Shown here: in pieces, positions 8,714 through 17,600 of the stretch
Layout: every line of letters starts with the position of its first letter
Position numbering within the stretch: position 1 is the stretch's first letter
Source of the DNA: Rhodocyclales bacterium
Lineage (GTDB): Bacteria > Pseudomonadota > Gammaproteobacteria > Burkholderiales > Rhodocyclaceae
Direction of reading: 5' to 3'
NCBI GenBank assembly: GCA_016235165.1
Contig: JACRLX010000043.1
Coordinates: 1 to 64,000, forward strand
Length of the DNA stretch: 64,000 nt
Translations under genes and position numbers: made by a program
The notes under the pieces: generated by a model
The model's input: only the letters and a program-made list of their open reading frames with translations
Told to the model about the DNA's origin: nothing
Database searches by the model: none

Positions 8714-10276
8714 TCACCAGGCACCGAAAAAAACGCCGGCGCGCTTGTGCCCGGCTGTCCCCGCCTCGACCTGCTCCAACGTGACTGTCGTGCGCCGCTT
8801 GCGGGTCGCGAGCCAATCGAACAGCCGTTCGCGCATCTGTCGGCGAATCTCCTCGTACGCCGGGTTTGCGCCAAGATCGGCGAACTCGCCCGGGTCCGCT
8901 GTCAGGTCGAAGAGTTGTGGGCGGAACCCCTCCCAGTGCACGTACTTCCAGTCGTCGGTGCGAACCATCCAGGCGCGGCACTCGTCCGGCTTGCGTCCGA
9001 GGATTAGGCGCGCCTCACGGTACGCATAGTCGAGCTCCGCGAACACTGCGTCGCGCCAATGCTCGACCGGCTGGCCGCGCGTAAGCGGCAGCAGCGAGTG
9101 CCCCTCGACCCGATGCCAAGGCACCGGCACGCCGAGCGCCTCTAGAAAGGTCGGCACCGCATCGATACCTTCGGCGAACCTCATTTCCACGGTGCCGCGG
9201 GTCGCATCCGCATCCGGATGCGGGTCGTAGACGATCAATGGCACACGCAGTACTGCGTCGTAGAACTGCTCCTTCTCGCCGAGCCAGTGGTCGCCCAGGA
9301 AATCGCCGTGATCGGCGGCAAACAGGATCAATGTGTCTTTCCAGCGCCCTGTCTCTTCTAGCAAGTCCCAAAGCCGGCCAAGGTGGTCGTCAAGTTGCTT
9401 GATCAGGCCTTGGTAGGCCGGCCGCACTTTCCCGATCACCTCGTCGCGCATGAAGTTCGCGCATTCCTCGTGTTGGCGGTAGGCGGCGAGCACCGGGTGC
9501 GGATTAACCAGCTCGCACGGGTCGCGGTGCACGGGCAGGCAGGCCTTCAGGCCGTATATCGCGTGGTAAGGTGCAGGCGCCATATATGGCCAGTGGGGTT
9601 TCACGTACGAGAGGTGTAGGACCCAGGGAGCATCACCCTGGGTCCGAACAAAACGGATCGCTTGGTCGGTCATATATGCAGTCTCGGAGTGCTCCTCCTT
9701 CACGCGCGCCGGCAGATGGACATTGCGCATGTTCCAGCCGCATACAATCTGCCCGTTCTCATCCATGGCCGAGATCACGAAATCGGTCCACGGGTCGGCG
9801 CTCTCATAGCCGTGCACGCGCAGGAAGTCTGGGTAGCCGCTTTCTCTGCCCGGCGGGTGATGCCCATCGTAACGATCGATTTCCTCGAAATGGCCGCGCC
9901 GCAGGAGCGTGCCGAGCTCGTTGTCGCCCTCTATTTCGAGCCGCGCAAGCCCGCGCGCGTCCGGCATCACATGGGTCTTGCCAGCGAGCGCGAGCTTCAG
10001 CCCGGCGTCGCGCAGATATTCACCGAACGTCGGCTCGCCAATTGACAGCGGCACGCGGTTCCAGGTCGCACCGTGGCTCGCCACGTAGCGGCCGGTGTAG
10101 AAGGACATGCGCGAGGGCCCGCATACGCCCGACTGCACAAACGCGCGCTCGAAGAGCACGCCGCGCTCGGCAAGGCGGTCGATGTTGGGCGTCTCGAGTC
10201 GCGGATGACCGTAACAGGACAGATGGTCCGCCCGCAGTTGGTCGCACATGATGAACAGAATGTTTCTGACACTCAT
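8714..10276 (-). CDS. Type I sulfatase (formylglycine-dependent), choline-sulfatase-like
   Basis: Alkaline-phosphatase-fold sulfatase of about 520 residues that should hydrolyse a sulfate ester. Cys52 in CGPSRMSFYTGR is the C-x-P-S-R site converted to formylglycine. The metal site is CDQLRADHLS near the start and ADHGDFLGDH in the middle. No signal peptide is seen, so it would work in the cytoplasm on an imported ester. ATG 10276 (MSVRNILF) is chosen because the family begins there; upstream frame extends to 10348 without a better ribosome site. No anaerobic or aerobic sulfatase-maturase gene is in the window. It is divergent from an IclR regulator. The family also contains phosphonate monoester hydrolases, so substrate is uncertain. 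Confidence 0.88.
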   Translation of the reverse strand: MSVRNILFIMCDQLRADHLSCYGHPRLETPNIDRLAERGVLFERAFVQSGVCGPSRMSFYTGRYVASHGATWNRVPLSIGEPTFGEYLRDAGLKLALAGKTHVMPDARGLARLEIEGDNELGTLLRRGHFEEIDRYDGHHPPGRESGYPDFLRVHGYESADPWTDFVISAMDENGQIVCGWNMRNVHLPARVKEEHSETAYMTDQAIRFVRTQGDAPWVLHLSYVKPHWPYMAPAPYHAIYGLKACLPVHRDPCELVNPHPVLAAYRQHEECANFMRDEVIGKVRPAYQGLIKQLDDHLGRLWDLLEETGRWKDTLILFAADHGDFLGDHWLGEKEQFYDAVLRVPLIVYDPHPDADATRGTVEMRFAEGIDAVPTFLEALGVPVPWHRVEGHSLLPLTRGQPVEHWRDAVFAELDYAYREARLILGRKPDECRAWMVRTDDWKYVHWEGFRPQLFDLTADPGEFADLGANPAYEEIRRQMRERLFDWLATRKRRTTVTLEQVEAGTAGHKRAGVFFGAW

Positions 10277-10343
10277 CGGAATCGGCGTGTATCCATTTCC
10301 TCTGAATGAAATCAGAAATAGGAGTAACCGAAAACAGGGAGGG

Positions 10344-10356
10344 TTCACCTAGTGAA
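10344..10356. promoter_or_regulatory. Possible IclR operator TTCAC-CTA-GTGAA
   Basis: A perfect dyad with 5-bp arms and a 3-base centre lies in the 128-bp space between the divergent sulfatase and IclR genes. Its place suits an operator for the adjacent IclR protein. Arms are short, so chance is possible. Confidence 0.4.
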
Positions 10357-10404
10357 ACGTAAGCATTAATATGCGGATCAAACAAACTTCCCGACAGGAA
10401 CATC

Positions 10405-11196
10405 TTGGTAAAGAACATCACCGCGCTCGCCCGCGGGCTTCAAGTCGTTGAAACACTGCAAGAGACCGGGCCGATTTCATTGGCCGGGTTGCAGTTACAG
10501 ACTGGGCTGCCCAAGGCAACGCTGTTGCGTATTTTGAGAACTCTTGCGGAGCAGGGCTGGGTATTCCGCGGATTGGGAGACGACCGTTATCGACTACGCG
10601 CCGAATTGCGGATTCGCCATCAGGAGCCTAGCCGCCATGAGTATCTGATCGAGCGAGCCGGCCCGATTCTGGAAGGCTTGCAGGAACATACCGGCTGGCC
10701 GTCCGCGATTGCAGTACGCGAGCGATATCGTATGCACATTCTAGAGTCGACCGCACGCACACTGAGCCTACAACTGAACTACCCGGTCATCGGGTTCCAG
10801 GTTCATTTCCCGTGGTCGGCGCTGGGCCGGGTTTACCTTGCGTACTGTCCTGATTCCGAGCGCGAGGAGATTGTCTCCAACCTGTCCCGCTCAAGTGATC
10901 CACGGGATCGCATTGTCGACGCACCCGGCTGGGTTGATCGACTACTGCGGGAGATCCGGGATCGAGGCTATGGCACCCGACTGCCCAGATACTGGGTACA
11001 TCCGGATGCCCCATCGGAGCCGCTCAATGCGGTTGCAGTTCCCGTGATGTCTGGCGGCCAAATCGTCGCAACCTTCAACATGGTTTGGCTCGCCAACGCG
11101 ATGAGTCTCGAAACCGTGGAGCGGGAGCATCTACCCTTCCTGCGGAACGCAGCGCGAACACTTGGTGAGAGTGTCGTTATCGAAAGCGCACTGTGA
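10405..11196 (+). CDS. IclR-family transcriptional regulator
   Basis: Regulator of 263 residues. The N-terminal winged helix domain is at about residues 1-65 (GLQVVETL, then LQLQTGLPKATLLRILRTL). The ligand-sensing IclR C-terminal domain follows, with VHFPWSALGRVYLAYC and a closing NMVWLANAM segment. The start is TTG 10405, with AGGA 6-9 bases upstream; no ATG lies between it and the divergent promoter. IclR proteins commonly control aromatic or ester catabolism, and this one is divergent from the sulfatase/metallo-hydrolase pair, its probable target. Confidence 0.88.
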   Translation: MVKNITALARGLQVVETLQETGPISLAGLQLQTGLPKATLLRILRTLAEQGWVFRGLGDDRYRLRAELRIRHQEPSRHEYLIERAGPILEGLQEHTGWPSAIAVRERYRMHILESTARTLSLQLNYPVIGFQVHFPWSALGRVYLAYCPDSEREEIVSNLSRSSDPRDRIVDAPGWVDRLLREIRDRGYGTRLPRYWVHPDAPSEPLNAVAVPVMSGGQIVATFNMVWLANAMSLETVEREHLPFLRNAARTLGESVVIESAL

Positions 11197-11777
11197 GCGA
11201 CGCGGAGGCGATTGAGCGTCTGCACCGCTCCGCATCCGGGACGTACGCCCTAGCCTTTCATGCCAGTCTGCTCGCGACCCACTGGATGTGGATGACCAGT
11301 TGTGGGGCAGCCGGCGCAAGAGGAGAGTACAGGCCCGAAGCGCGCTCATTGGCTGCATTGGAGCAGACTGCGGCCGTTCGTTCCGCGGGTGCTTAACGAC
11401 CACTCCGGCCGATCAGTTTGAATTGCCACTTTGGCAGGTCTCGAAGTACATCGGTCATTTGAATGGCTGCTTTATGGAAACATCGTGCGGCAGCTTGTGG
11501 CCGCTTGCAGCCATCACACCTCCACAGCCCAAGGCCGGGTGGGCGCCGGGTGCCGCCGATTTGGCGGACGCCGCCGCGAGGAGCCGTGTCAGGGGTAGTC
11601 CGCCGGCGATGTCCGACGACGCTGCCGGCCTCATCGGCAGCGGCTAGTTTCGCCGGCGGCCTGGCGCGGCCCCGCAGCAAGGGAACCCGCAGGGCGGGAG
11701 CCCATGAGGCGGCACCCGGCGTCTGCCCGGCCGAGCCCGTGAGTGAAGGTTGCCCCTCCCGCTACGCCCAGCGCCGA
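11197..11777. other. Intergenic region, no supported gene
   Basis: About 580 bp separate iclR from the convergent toxin gene. A 67-codon frame starting GTG 11193 overlaps the iclR stop but has no recognisable features. Several short frames on both strands between 11390 and 11780 look like random GC-rich DNA. One copy of the dispersed repeat sits at its right end. Confidence 0.4.
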
Positions 11778-11785
11778 CTATTCTT
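11766..11785 (-). repeat. Dispersed AAGTCGGCG repeat, partial copy 1
   Basis: Reverse strand reads AGTCGGCGCTGGGCG, a shortened copy of the dispersed repeat. It overlaps the stop codon of the DUF5615 gene. Confidence 0.4.
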
Positions 11786-12161
11786 CCGTTGACACCGTAC
11801 TCAGGGGCAATATGCGCAAACGCGTCCGTTGGGGCTCGATCGTCACCAAAGCGCCCTGCTCTAGTTCATCCCGCAGTTGACGGAGAGCGCCGACGACCGG
11901 CTTGCCGATGCCCTCATGGCTCAAATCGTCCGAGCGCAATTGCACGACGCTGGGCTTGTTGCCGTGGGTAATCGCCAGGATGGTGCCGAAATCCAGATCA
12001 CTGGTGACGACGACATGGCCGCCTTCGCGCGCATGGCGCATGATGTCGGTATCGGGTGCGTTTGCCGCGCCGATGGTTGTCCAGTGGACAGCGTTAAACC
12101 CGGCCTCGATCAGGAACCCCGCCCACTTCGGCGAAAGGTTCATATCGATCAGCAGCTTCAT
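11778..12161 (-). CDS. DUF5615 PIN-like toxin
   Basis: Putative ribonuclease toxin of 127 residues from the DUF5615/PIN-like group. It begins MKLLIDMNLSPKWAGFL, where the N-terminal aspartate forms part of the acidic site. It continues with HWTTIGAANAPDTDIMRHA and VVTSDLDFG, which holds the second acidic pair. The start codon overlaps the DUF433 stop (ATGA), the standard antitoxin-toxin order for this pair. The stop codon lies inside a partial copy of the dispersed repeat, so the last residues may be derived from it. It is expected to be neutralised by the upstream DUF433 protein. Target RNA unknown. Confidence 0.8.
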   Translation of the reverse strand: MKLLIDMNLSPKWAGFLIEAGFNAVHWTTIGAANAPDTDIMRHAREGGHVVVTSDLDFGTILAITHGNKPSVVQLRSDDLSHEGIGKPVVGALRQLRDELEQGALVTIEPQRTRLRILPLSTVSTEE

Positions 12162-12388
12162 GCAGCCGCCAGCGGGACCTCGCGTTCCTCGGCGCGCCAG
12201 GCGGCGTAACGCAGGGCCTGGGCAATATCTTCACGTTCAAGATAGGGGTAGTCCGCCAAAAGGGCTTCGAAGCTGCGGCCAGCCCCGATCTGCCCGACCA
12301 GCGCGCCCACGGTCACGCGCATGCCGCGAATGCATGGCTTGCCGCCCATCACGGCGGGGTTTTGGGTAATGCGGTCAAGTGTTTCCAT
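12158..12388 (-). CDS. DUF433 antitoxin
   Basis: A 76-residue DUF433 protein, with RITQNPAVMGGKPCIRGMRV near the start and a C-terminal DYPYLEREDIAQALRYAAW helix, the usual helix-turn-helix-like signature. Such proteins pair with DUF5615 toxins and probably repress their own operon. ATG 12388 is chosen because GGAG lies 6-9 bases upstream and the family starts at METLDRIT; the frame itself is open to 12481. Its stop overlaps the toxin start by four bases. The locus sits in a scar-like region between accessory and core genes, typical for such modules. Confidence 0.82.
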   Translation of the reverse strand: METLDRITQNPAVMGGKPCIRGMRVTVGALVGQIGAGRSFEALLADYPYLEREDIAQALRYAAWRAEEREVPLAAA

Positions 12389-12505
12389 AGTGAGCTCCAA
12401 CGGACGTTCTGGCCGATACCTTACCGCATCCGTGGCCGGCCTTCCAGTACTGACGGGATCGGACATGGCTTCCGCCGCCATCCCGCCTGCGCTGACTTTC
12501 CGCCG

Positions 12506-12741
12506 CTACATCGTGGCGAGCTTCCTCGGCCGGCCGCCCAGCTTGCCGTTTTCCCGCGCCGTGGCGGCTTTCGCTTCGCTGACCGCTTTGCCGTCGCGAT
12601 CAGGCGCGCCATGTCCTGCGGATCCTCGAAGGCGTTGATGTGCTCGCACGGAATCGCCTTGCCCTGGTCGGCCAGTTTCGCGATCACCTTGCCGCGCTTG
12701 AAAAACCCGTCCGGTCCTTCGACCTTGATCACGGTCCTCAT
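12506..12741 (-). pseudogene. Frameshifted antitoxin-like gene, partner of TumE-like gene
   Basis: The frame starting ATG 12741 encodes MRTVIKVEGPDGFFKRGKV and later FEDPQDMARLIATAKR, like the small regulators that follow TumE-type toxins. Near 12600 that frame becomes arginine-rich nonsense. The other frame resumes sensible sequence, EAKAATARENGKLGGRPRK, and stops at 12506. One base change in length would rejoin them, so the gene is probably frameshifted, unless the assembly is wrong. The start overlaps the toxin stop by four bases (ATGA), the coupling expected for such a pair. Confidence 0.5.
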
Positions 12742-13090
12742 TTCGTACTCCTTCGCCTGAAGGCCGTCCAGTCCGCCTCGAAACGATCCTCGATGTTCTC
12801 GAAGCTCGTGAACTCCACGCTTTCGACCTTGCCCTTGTAGCGCCGATGATGCCGACCGTGGGCATTGTCGTATCCGATCAGCAGTGGGCTGCGATCTTGG
12901 ACGAATGCCGACCATCGACACTGCCGCGCGCGGCGAAATTCGCCGTGGCACCGGCGCCGACTTTCCATCGTTCCGCCCCGCTGACAGGCCGCCGCGGAAT
13001 TTGAAGATGCTTTTCCCATGCGATAGCATCCGCAGCATCGATCGGTGGCGGGCCGGAACGGCGGGACGAGTCCGGGTTTGCGGCTTTCAA
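12738..13090 (-). pseudogene. Broken TumE/DUF6516-like toxin gene
   Basis: The last 55 or so codons, ending at 12738, read SPLLIGYDNAHGRHHRRYKG and then VEFTSFENIEDRFEADW, which resembles the C-terminal half of TumE-family (DUF6516) toxins. The upstream half is not in the same frame. The neighbouring frame, open from 13090, reads into a copy of the dispersed repeat (WKVGAGATANF at 12941-12965) and stops near 12880. The likely reading is a toxin gene damaged around the repeat. No intact start is evident. Identification rests on the C-terminal segment and on the antitoxin-like gene overlapping its stop. Confidence 0.42.
12941..12965 (-). repeat. Dispersed AAGTCGGCG repeat, copy 2
   Basis: Reverse strand reads AAAGTCGGCGCCGGTG followed by CCACGGCG. 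It lies in the upstream half of the broken TumE-like gene and in one frame reads K-V-G-A-G-A-T-A. Confidence 0.65.
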
Positions 13091-13167
13091 CGACGAGCAC
13101 CGGAGATGACAAACTCAACAAGACTCGCCAGGATCCTTCCCGTCGAAGTGCCGCGCGAGGAACACTG

Positions 13168-13905
13168 ATGGCATCGCAACCCCCGCAAACCGTCGAACCC
13201 GCGATCGGCAGCCCGCTGCTGTGGGCCGGCATTGCCGCCGGCAGCCTGATCCTGGCCATGCTCGCGGTGTATGTCGGCACCGGCCTGCACGACGGCTTCA
13301 GCGACTGGGACCTGCACCGGCTCGGGCGCCGCCTGCGCCGTTCCCTGCCCTGGTCGCTGCCGCTGGCGGTCGTCGCCGGCCTGCTGCTGCGTGGCTACTA
13401 CCTCGGCCTGCTGCGCGGCAGCCGCTCGGGCTGGGGCATGCTGTGGTCGGTGGCGCGCGCCTTCGCCCATTTCCCCTTTTTCGGCATGCTGGCGCTGCTG
13501 GCCATGATGTGGGGCTTCCTCGCCGCTGGCGGCAGGCTGCTGCCGCGCCTGTGGCGAAAGGCGGCACGCAAGCCCTTACCGCCGCAGAACGAAGCACCCG
13601 TACTCGAACGCTGGCTGGCGGTGCCGCTGTGGTTCATCATGCTGCCCTTCATCGTGCTCAAGCTGCCGATGGAAGGCAACATCGCAATTCCGCAGAGCAT
13701 CTCCCTGCGTCGCCTGCTGCGCTGGCTGCCGGCCATGCTGGCCCTGCTGTTCCTCTACACCGACGCCTATTCGGAAGACAGCGGCGAGCGCGTCGATCCC
13801 TACTGGCTGACGGCCTTCGCCGCACTGTGGTTGGGCGACTACCTGCTGGCCGCCCTGCGCCTGGCGCCGGTGCTGCGCGCCCGGCGCCAGGACCCGGGTA
13901 CCTAG
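13168..13905 (+). CDS. Integral membrane protein of unknown function
   Basis: A 245-residue hydrophobic protein with about six predicted membrane segments: near residues 17-40, 61-80, 97-120, 145-170, 182-200 and 215-235. The loops are rich in arginine. ATG 13168 (MASQPPQTVEP) is chosen for GAGGAA 5-10 bases upstream; the frame is open further upstream only through the broken toxin region. I do not recognise the family and no catalytic motif is obvious. It is convergent with putA and has no operon partner. Codon use is GC-rich like the core genes, so it probably belongs to the chromosome rather than the neighbouring scar. Confidence 0.7.
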   Translation: MASQPPQTVEPAIGSPLLWAGIAAGSLILAMLAVYVGTGLHDGFSDWDLHRLGRRLRRSLPWSLPLAVVAGLLLRGYYLGLLRGSRSGWGMLWSVARAFAHFPFFGMLALLAMMWGFLAAGGRLLPRLWRKAARKPLPPQNEAPVLERWLAVPLWFIMLPFIVLKLPMEGNIAIPQSISLRRLLRWLPAMLALLFLYTDAYSEDSGERVDPYWLTAFAALWLGDYLLAALRLAPVLRARRQDPGT

Positions 13906-13939
13906 CCCCGCCGCAACGCCACGCCCCGCGCCAGCCGCC

Positions 13940-16900
13940 TCAGGCGCCAAGCGTCATCAGCGTTGCGTTGCCGCCGGCGGCCGTGCAGTCGATGCTGACC
14001 ACGCGCTCGGCCAGCATGCGGTACAGCGGATAGTGCCCGCTGCCCGCTGCGGCGCGATACACGGGCAGCAGCGGGCCGTCGCGCGCCGCCAGCCGGGTTT
14101 GCAGCGCCGGATCGGCGGCGTCGAGCAACACCCCGGCGATGCCGGAGAAATCCTCGCCGGAACGCAGCGCGACCTGCGCCGCCAGCGCCGCCGGCAACAG
14201 CGCCCACACGGCGCGGCCGGCGGCGTCGTCGGCCAGCGCCGCCGTGTTGCCGGTGGCGAAGACGGCGGCGAGCTGGGCGAGCAGCGCATCCGTGTCTTGC
14301 GCCCGGCACAGCAGGCGGCCGCGCGGCGCGAAGGCAAGGCTGTTACGCTCGCCAGTCGGCCCTGGCAGCGTCAGTTGCGCACCGAGCAGGCTTTGCCGAG
14401 CATACACATGGCATAGACCGGCCAGCGCCAGGTCGCCGTGCTCCGCGGCCCAGGCGGCAAGGGCTTGCAGCATTGCGCCGGCCGCCGCCGGCGCCGTCCC
14501 GAGCATGGCCGGCGTCACCGCCTCGCCGCCGGCAAGGCGCGGCAGGTAGAGCGGCCCGCCGGCCTTGGGGCCGGTGCCGGAGAGGCCCTCGCCGCCGAAG
14601 GGCTGCACGCCGACGATGGCGCCGACCATGTTGCGATTGACATAGATGTTGCCGACGCGCGCCTGCGCCACCACCGCCTCGACGGTCTCGTCGATGCGGC
14701 TGTGGATGCCCAGCGTCAGGCCGTAGCCGGTGGCGTTGATCGCCTCGACCAGCGCCGTCAGCTCGCCGGCGGCGAAACGCAGCACATGCACCACGGGACC
14801 GAACACCTCCCCGCCCAGTTCGGCCGGGGACTCGATCTCGACCAGCGTCGGCGCCACGAAGCAGCCGCGCGCGCAGGTGGCCGGCAAGGGCAGCTGATGC
14901 ACCGGCCGGCCGCGCCGGCGCATGGCCTCGATGTGCGCCAGCAGCCGCTCGCGCGCCTCCTCGTCGATCACCGGGCCGACGTCGGTGGCGAGCAATGCCG
15001 GGTCGCCGACGCTCAGTTCGCGCATCGCTTCCTTGAGCATTTGCAGCACGGCTTCGGCAATCTCGCGTTGCAGGCAGAGCACGCGCAGCGCCGAGCAGCG
15101 CTGGCCGGCGCTGTCGAAGCCGGAGACCAGCACGTCCCGCACCACCTGCTCGGGCAGCGCCGAGGAATCGACGATCATCGCGTTCTGGCCGCCGGTTTCG
15201 GCGATCAGGCGCACGCCGTCGCGCGCGGCGACGGCACGGTGGATCAGCCGCGCCGTCGCGGTCGAACCGGTGAACACCACGCTGCGCACGCGCGCGTCCG
15301 CCGTCAGCCGGCCGCCGACACGCGCACCTTCCCCCGGCACGAACTGCAGCACATCCTCCGGCACGCCGGCCTCATGCAGCAGGCGCACCGCGAGGCTGGC
15401 GACGAGCGGCGTCTGCTCGGCCGGCTTGGCGATCACCGGGCTGCCCGCCGCCAACGCGGCGACCGTTTCGCCGACGAAAATCGCCAGCGGAAAGTTCCAC
15501 GGGCTGATGCAGACCGCCGGGCCTGGCGCTGTCGGCGGCTGAACGAAGCCGGGGCCCGTCAGCTGCGCCGCGTAATAGCGGCAAAAATCGACGGCCTCGC
15601 GCAGTTCGGCAACGGCGTTCGGCAGCGTCTTGCCGGCCTCGCGCCGGCACAGGCTGAGGAACTCGTCGCGCCGCGCCGCGAACAGCTCGGCGGCGCGCAG
15701 CAGGCAGGCGGCGCGCTCTGCCGCAGGCAGCGCATGCCAGCCTGCGCTGGCCGCCGCGGCATTGGCCAGCGCGCGCTCGACGACGGCCTCGTCCGCCGCC
15801 ACCACCGTGCCGACCTGGCGCCGGCGGTCGGCCGGATCGCGCACCGCCACGGCCTCGATGGCGGACGGCGCGGCGCCAGGCACCCGCGGCGCGGCCTGCC
15901 AGGTGCGCAGCGCCAGCCTGCCCAGGGCCTCGTCCAGGGCGGCCAGCACGGATTCATCGGCAAGGTCAATGCCGACGGAATTGCGCCGCGCATCGCCGTA
16001 CAGGTCTGCCGGCAAGGGAATCGCCGGATGGCGCTCGCCGCCTTCGGCGCGCACCGTCACCAGCGGGTCCGCAAGCAGCGCGGCGATCGGCACCGCTTCA
16101 TCGACGATGCGATTCACGAAGGAACTGTTGGCGCCGTTTTCCAGCAGGCGGCGCACCAGGTAGGGCAGCAGGGTCGCGTGGCTGCCCACCGGGGCATAGA
16201 TGCGGCAGCGTGCGCCGGCCGTTCCCGGATCCACGACATGGTCGTAGAGCGGCTCGCCCATGCCGTGCAAGCACTGGAATTCGAAGTCGTCGATGCCGCG
16301 CGCGCGGGCCATCTCGCGCACGGCGGCGAGGCTGTGGGCGTTGTGCGTGGCGAACTGCGGATAGATCGCATCGGGCGCCGCCAGCAGGCGACCGGCGCAG
16401 ACCAGGTAGGCGAGGTCGGTATGCGCCTTGCGCGTATATACCGGGTAGTCGGCCAGGCCGTCGACCTGGGCGCGCTTGATCTCGCTGTCCCAGTAGGCGC
16501 CCTTGACCAGGCGCAGCATCAGGCGCCGCCGCGTGCGCCGGGCGAGATAGATCAGGTGGTCGATCACGGCGGGACAGCGCTTCTGGTAGGCCTGGACGAC
16601 GAAGCCCATCCCCGCCCAGCCGGCGAGTTCGGGGTCGGCGGCCAGCGCTTCGAGCAGGTCGAGCGAGAGCTCCAGCCGGTCCGCTTCCTCGGCGTCGATG
16701 TTGAGGCCGATGTCGTGGCGCTTGGCGAGCAGCATCAGCCCCTTGAGGCGGGCATGCAGCTCGCCTATCACGCGCTCGCGCTGGCTGCGCACGTAGCGCG
16801 GATGCAGCGCCGAGAGCTTGACCGAGATGCCCGGGCCGGCGATGCAGCCGCGCCCGGCGGCGGCCGCGCCGATGGCCTCGATCGCCGCGGCGTAGGCGTC

Positions 16901-17533
16901 GCCATAGCGCCGCGCGTCGGCCGCAGTCAGCGCCGCCTCGCCCAGCATGTCGAAGGAATGGCCATAGCCGCGCGACTCGTTGGCCGCAGCGCGCGCGAGC
17001 GCGGCGTCGATTGTTTCGCCGATGACGAACTGCCGGCCGAGCAGGCGCATCGCGTAGTCCACGCCAGCGCGGATCAGCGGCTCACCGCCGCGCGCCAGCA
17101 GGCGCGTCAGCGCGGCGCCCAGGGTAGGCTCGCTGTGCGTCGCCACCAGCTTGCCGGTGAGCATGAGCCCCCAGGCGGCCGCATTGACGAACAGCGACGG
17201 GCTGCCGCCGAGATGCGCCGCCCAGTCGCCGTGGCCGAGCTTGTCGCGGATCAGCCGGTCCGCCGTCGCCGCGTCCGGGATACGCAGCAGCGCCTCGGCC
17301 AGGCACATCAGCGCCACACCCTCCTGGCTGGAGAGCGCGAACTCGTGCATCAGCTGGTCGGCGCCGCCGGCGTGGCGGCGCTGGCGACGCACCGCCGCGA
17401 CCAGTTCATGCGCCTGCGCGGCCACGGCATCGCGGTCGAAGGCTAGCGCCGCGTACTCGCGCGCCAAGTCAGCGACGCAGGCCGCCTCGTCGCGCCGGCA
17501 AGTCCGGCGGATCGCTTCGCGCAAGTCGCTCAT
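13940..17533 (-). CDS. putA: Bifunctional proline dehydrogenase / P5C dehydrogenase PutA
   Basis: Oxidises proline to glutamate in two steps, feeding electrons to quinone through FAD and then to NAD. It has 1197 residues. The PRODH barrel spans about 130-440 (NIDAEEADRLE, LVKGAYWDSEIKRAQ, FATHNAHS). The aldehyde dehydrogenase part spans about 525-970, with SPWNFPLAIF, ETGGQNAMIVD and the catalytic cysteine in GQRCSALR near 812. An extra C-terminal domain ends in the conserved GGNATLMTLGA. There is no N-terminal ribbon-helix-helix, so it is an enzyme-only type B PutA and not an autorepressor. ATG 17533 has GGGAG upstream. It follows the rlmN-like gene by 67 bp on the same strand. Confidence 0.96.
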   Translation of the reverse strand: MSDLREAIRRTCRRDEAACVADLAREYAALAFDRDAVAAQAHELVAAVRRQRRHAGGADQLMHEFALSSQEGVALMCLAEALLRIPDAATADRLIRDKLGHGDWAAHLGGSPSLFVNAAAWGLMLTGKLVATHSEPTLGAALTRLLARGGEPLIRAGVDYAMRLLGRQFVIGETIDAALARAAANESRGYGHSFDMLGEAALTAADARRYGDAYAAAIEAIGAAAAGRGCIAGPGISVKLSALHPRYVRSQRERVIGELHARLKGLMLLAKRHDIGLNIDAEEADRLELSLDLLEALAADPELAGWAGMGFVVQAYQKRCPAVIDHLIYLARRTRRRLMLRLVKGAYWDSEIKRAQVDGLADYPVYTRKAHTDLAYLVCAGRLLAAPDAIYPQFATHNAHSLAAVREMARARGIDDFEFQCLHGMGEPLYDHVVDPGTAGARCRIYAPVGSHATLLPYLVRRLLENGANSSFVNRIVDEAVPIAALLADPLVTVRAEGGERHPAIPLPADLYGDARRNSVGIDLADESVLAALDEALGRLALRTWQAAPRVPGAAPSAIEAVAVRDPADRRRQVGTVVAADEAVVERALANAAAASAGWHALPAAERAACLLRAAELFAARRDEFLSLCRREAGKTLPNAVAELREAVDFCRYYAAQLTGPGFVQPPTAPGPAVCISPWNFPLAIFVGETVAALAAGSPVIAKPAEQTPLVASLAVRLLHEAGVPEDVLQFVPGEGARVGGRLTADARVRSVVFTGSTATARLIHRAVAARDGVRLIAETGGQNAMIVDSSALPEQVVRDVLVSGFDSAGQRCSALRVLCLQREIAEAVLQMLKEAMRELSVGDPALLATDVGPVIDEEARERLLAHIEAMRRRGRPVHQLPLPATCARGCFVAPTLVEIESPAELGGEVFGPVVHVLRFAAGELTALVEAINATGYGLTLGIHSRIDETVEAVVAQARVGNIYVNRNMVGAIVGVQPFGGEGLSGTGPKAGGPLYLPRLAGGEAVTPAMLGTAPAAAGAMLQALAAWAAEHGDLALAGLCHVYARQSLLGAQLTLPGPTGERNSLAFAPRGRLLCRAQDTDALLAQLAAVFATGNTAALADDAAGRAVWALLPAALAAQVALRSGEDFSGIAGVLLDAADPALQTRLAARDGPLLPVYRAAAGSGHYPLYRMLAERVVSIDCTAAGGNATLMTLGA

Positions 17534-17600
17534 GGCGGCTACTCCCTCAAGCCCCGCGCCGCCATGGCGATCCCCGCGAGCCGGTCGCCGCAGCCCATGA

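Noticed and set aside
11193-11396. 67-codon frame overlapping the iclR stop as GTGA
   Set aside because: Overlap looks attractive, but there is no ribosome site beyond chance and no recognisable sequence.
14438-17446. 1002-codon open frame on the plus strand
   Set aside because: Exactly antisense to putA, whose domains and motifs are complete. The antisense frame is Arg/Ala/His-rich with no recognisable motif, an effect of high GC3.
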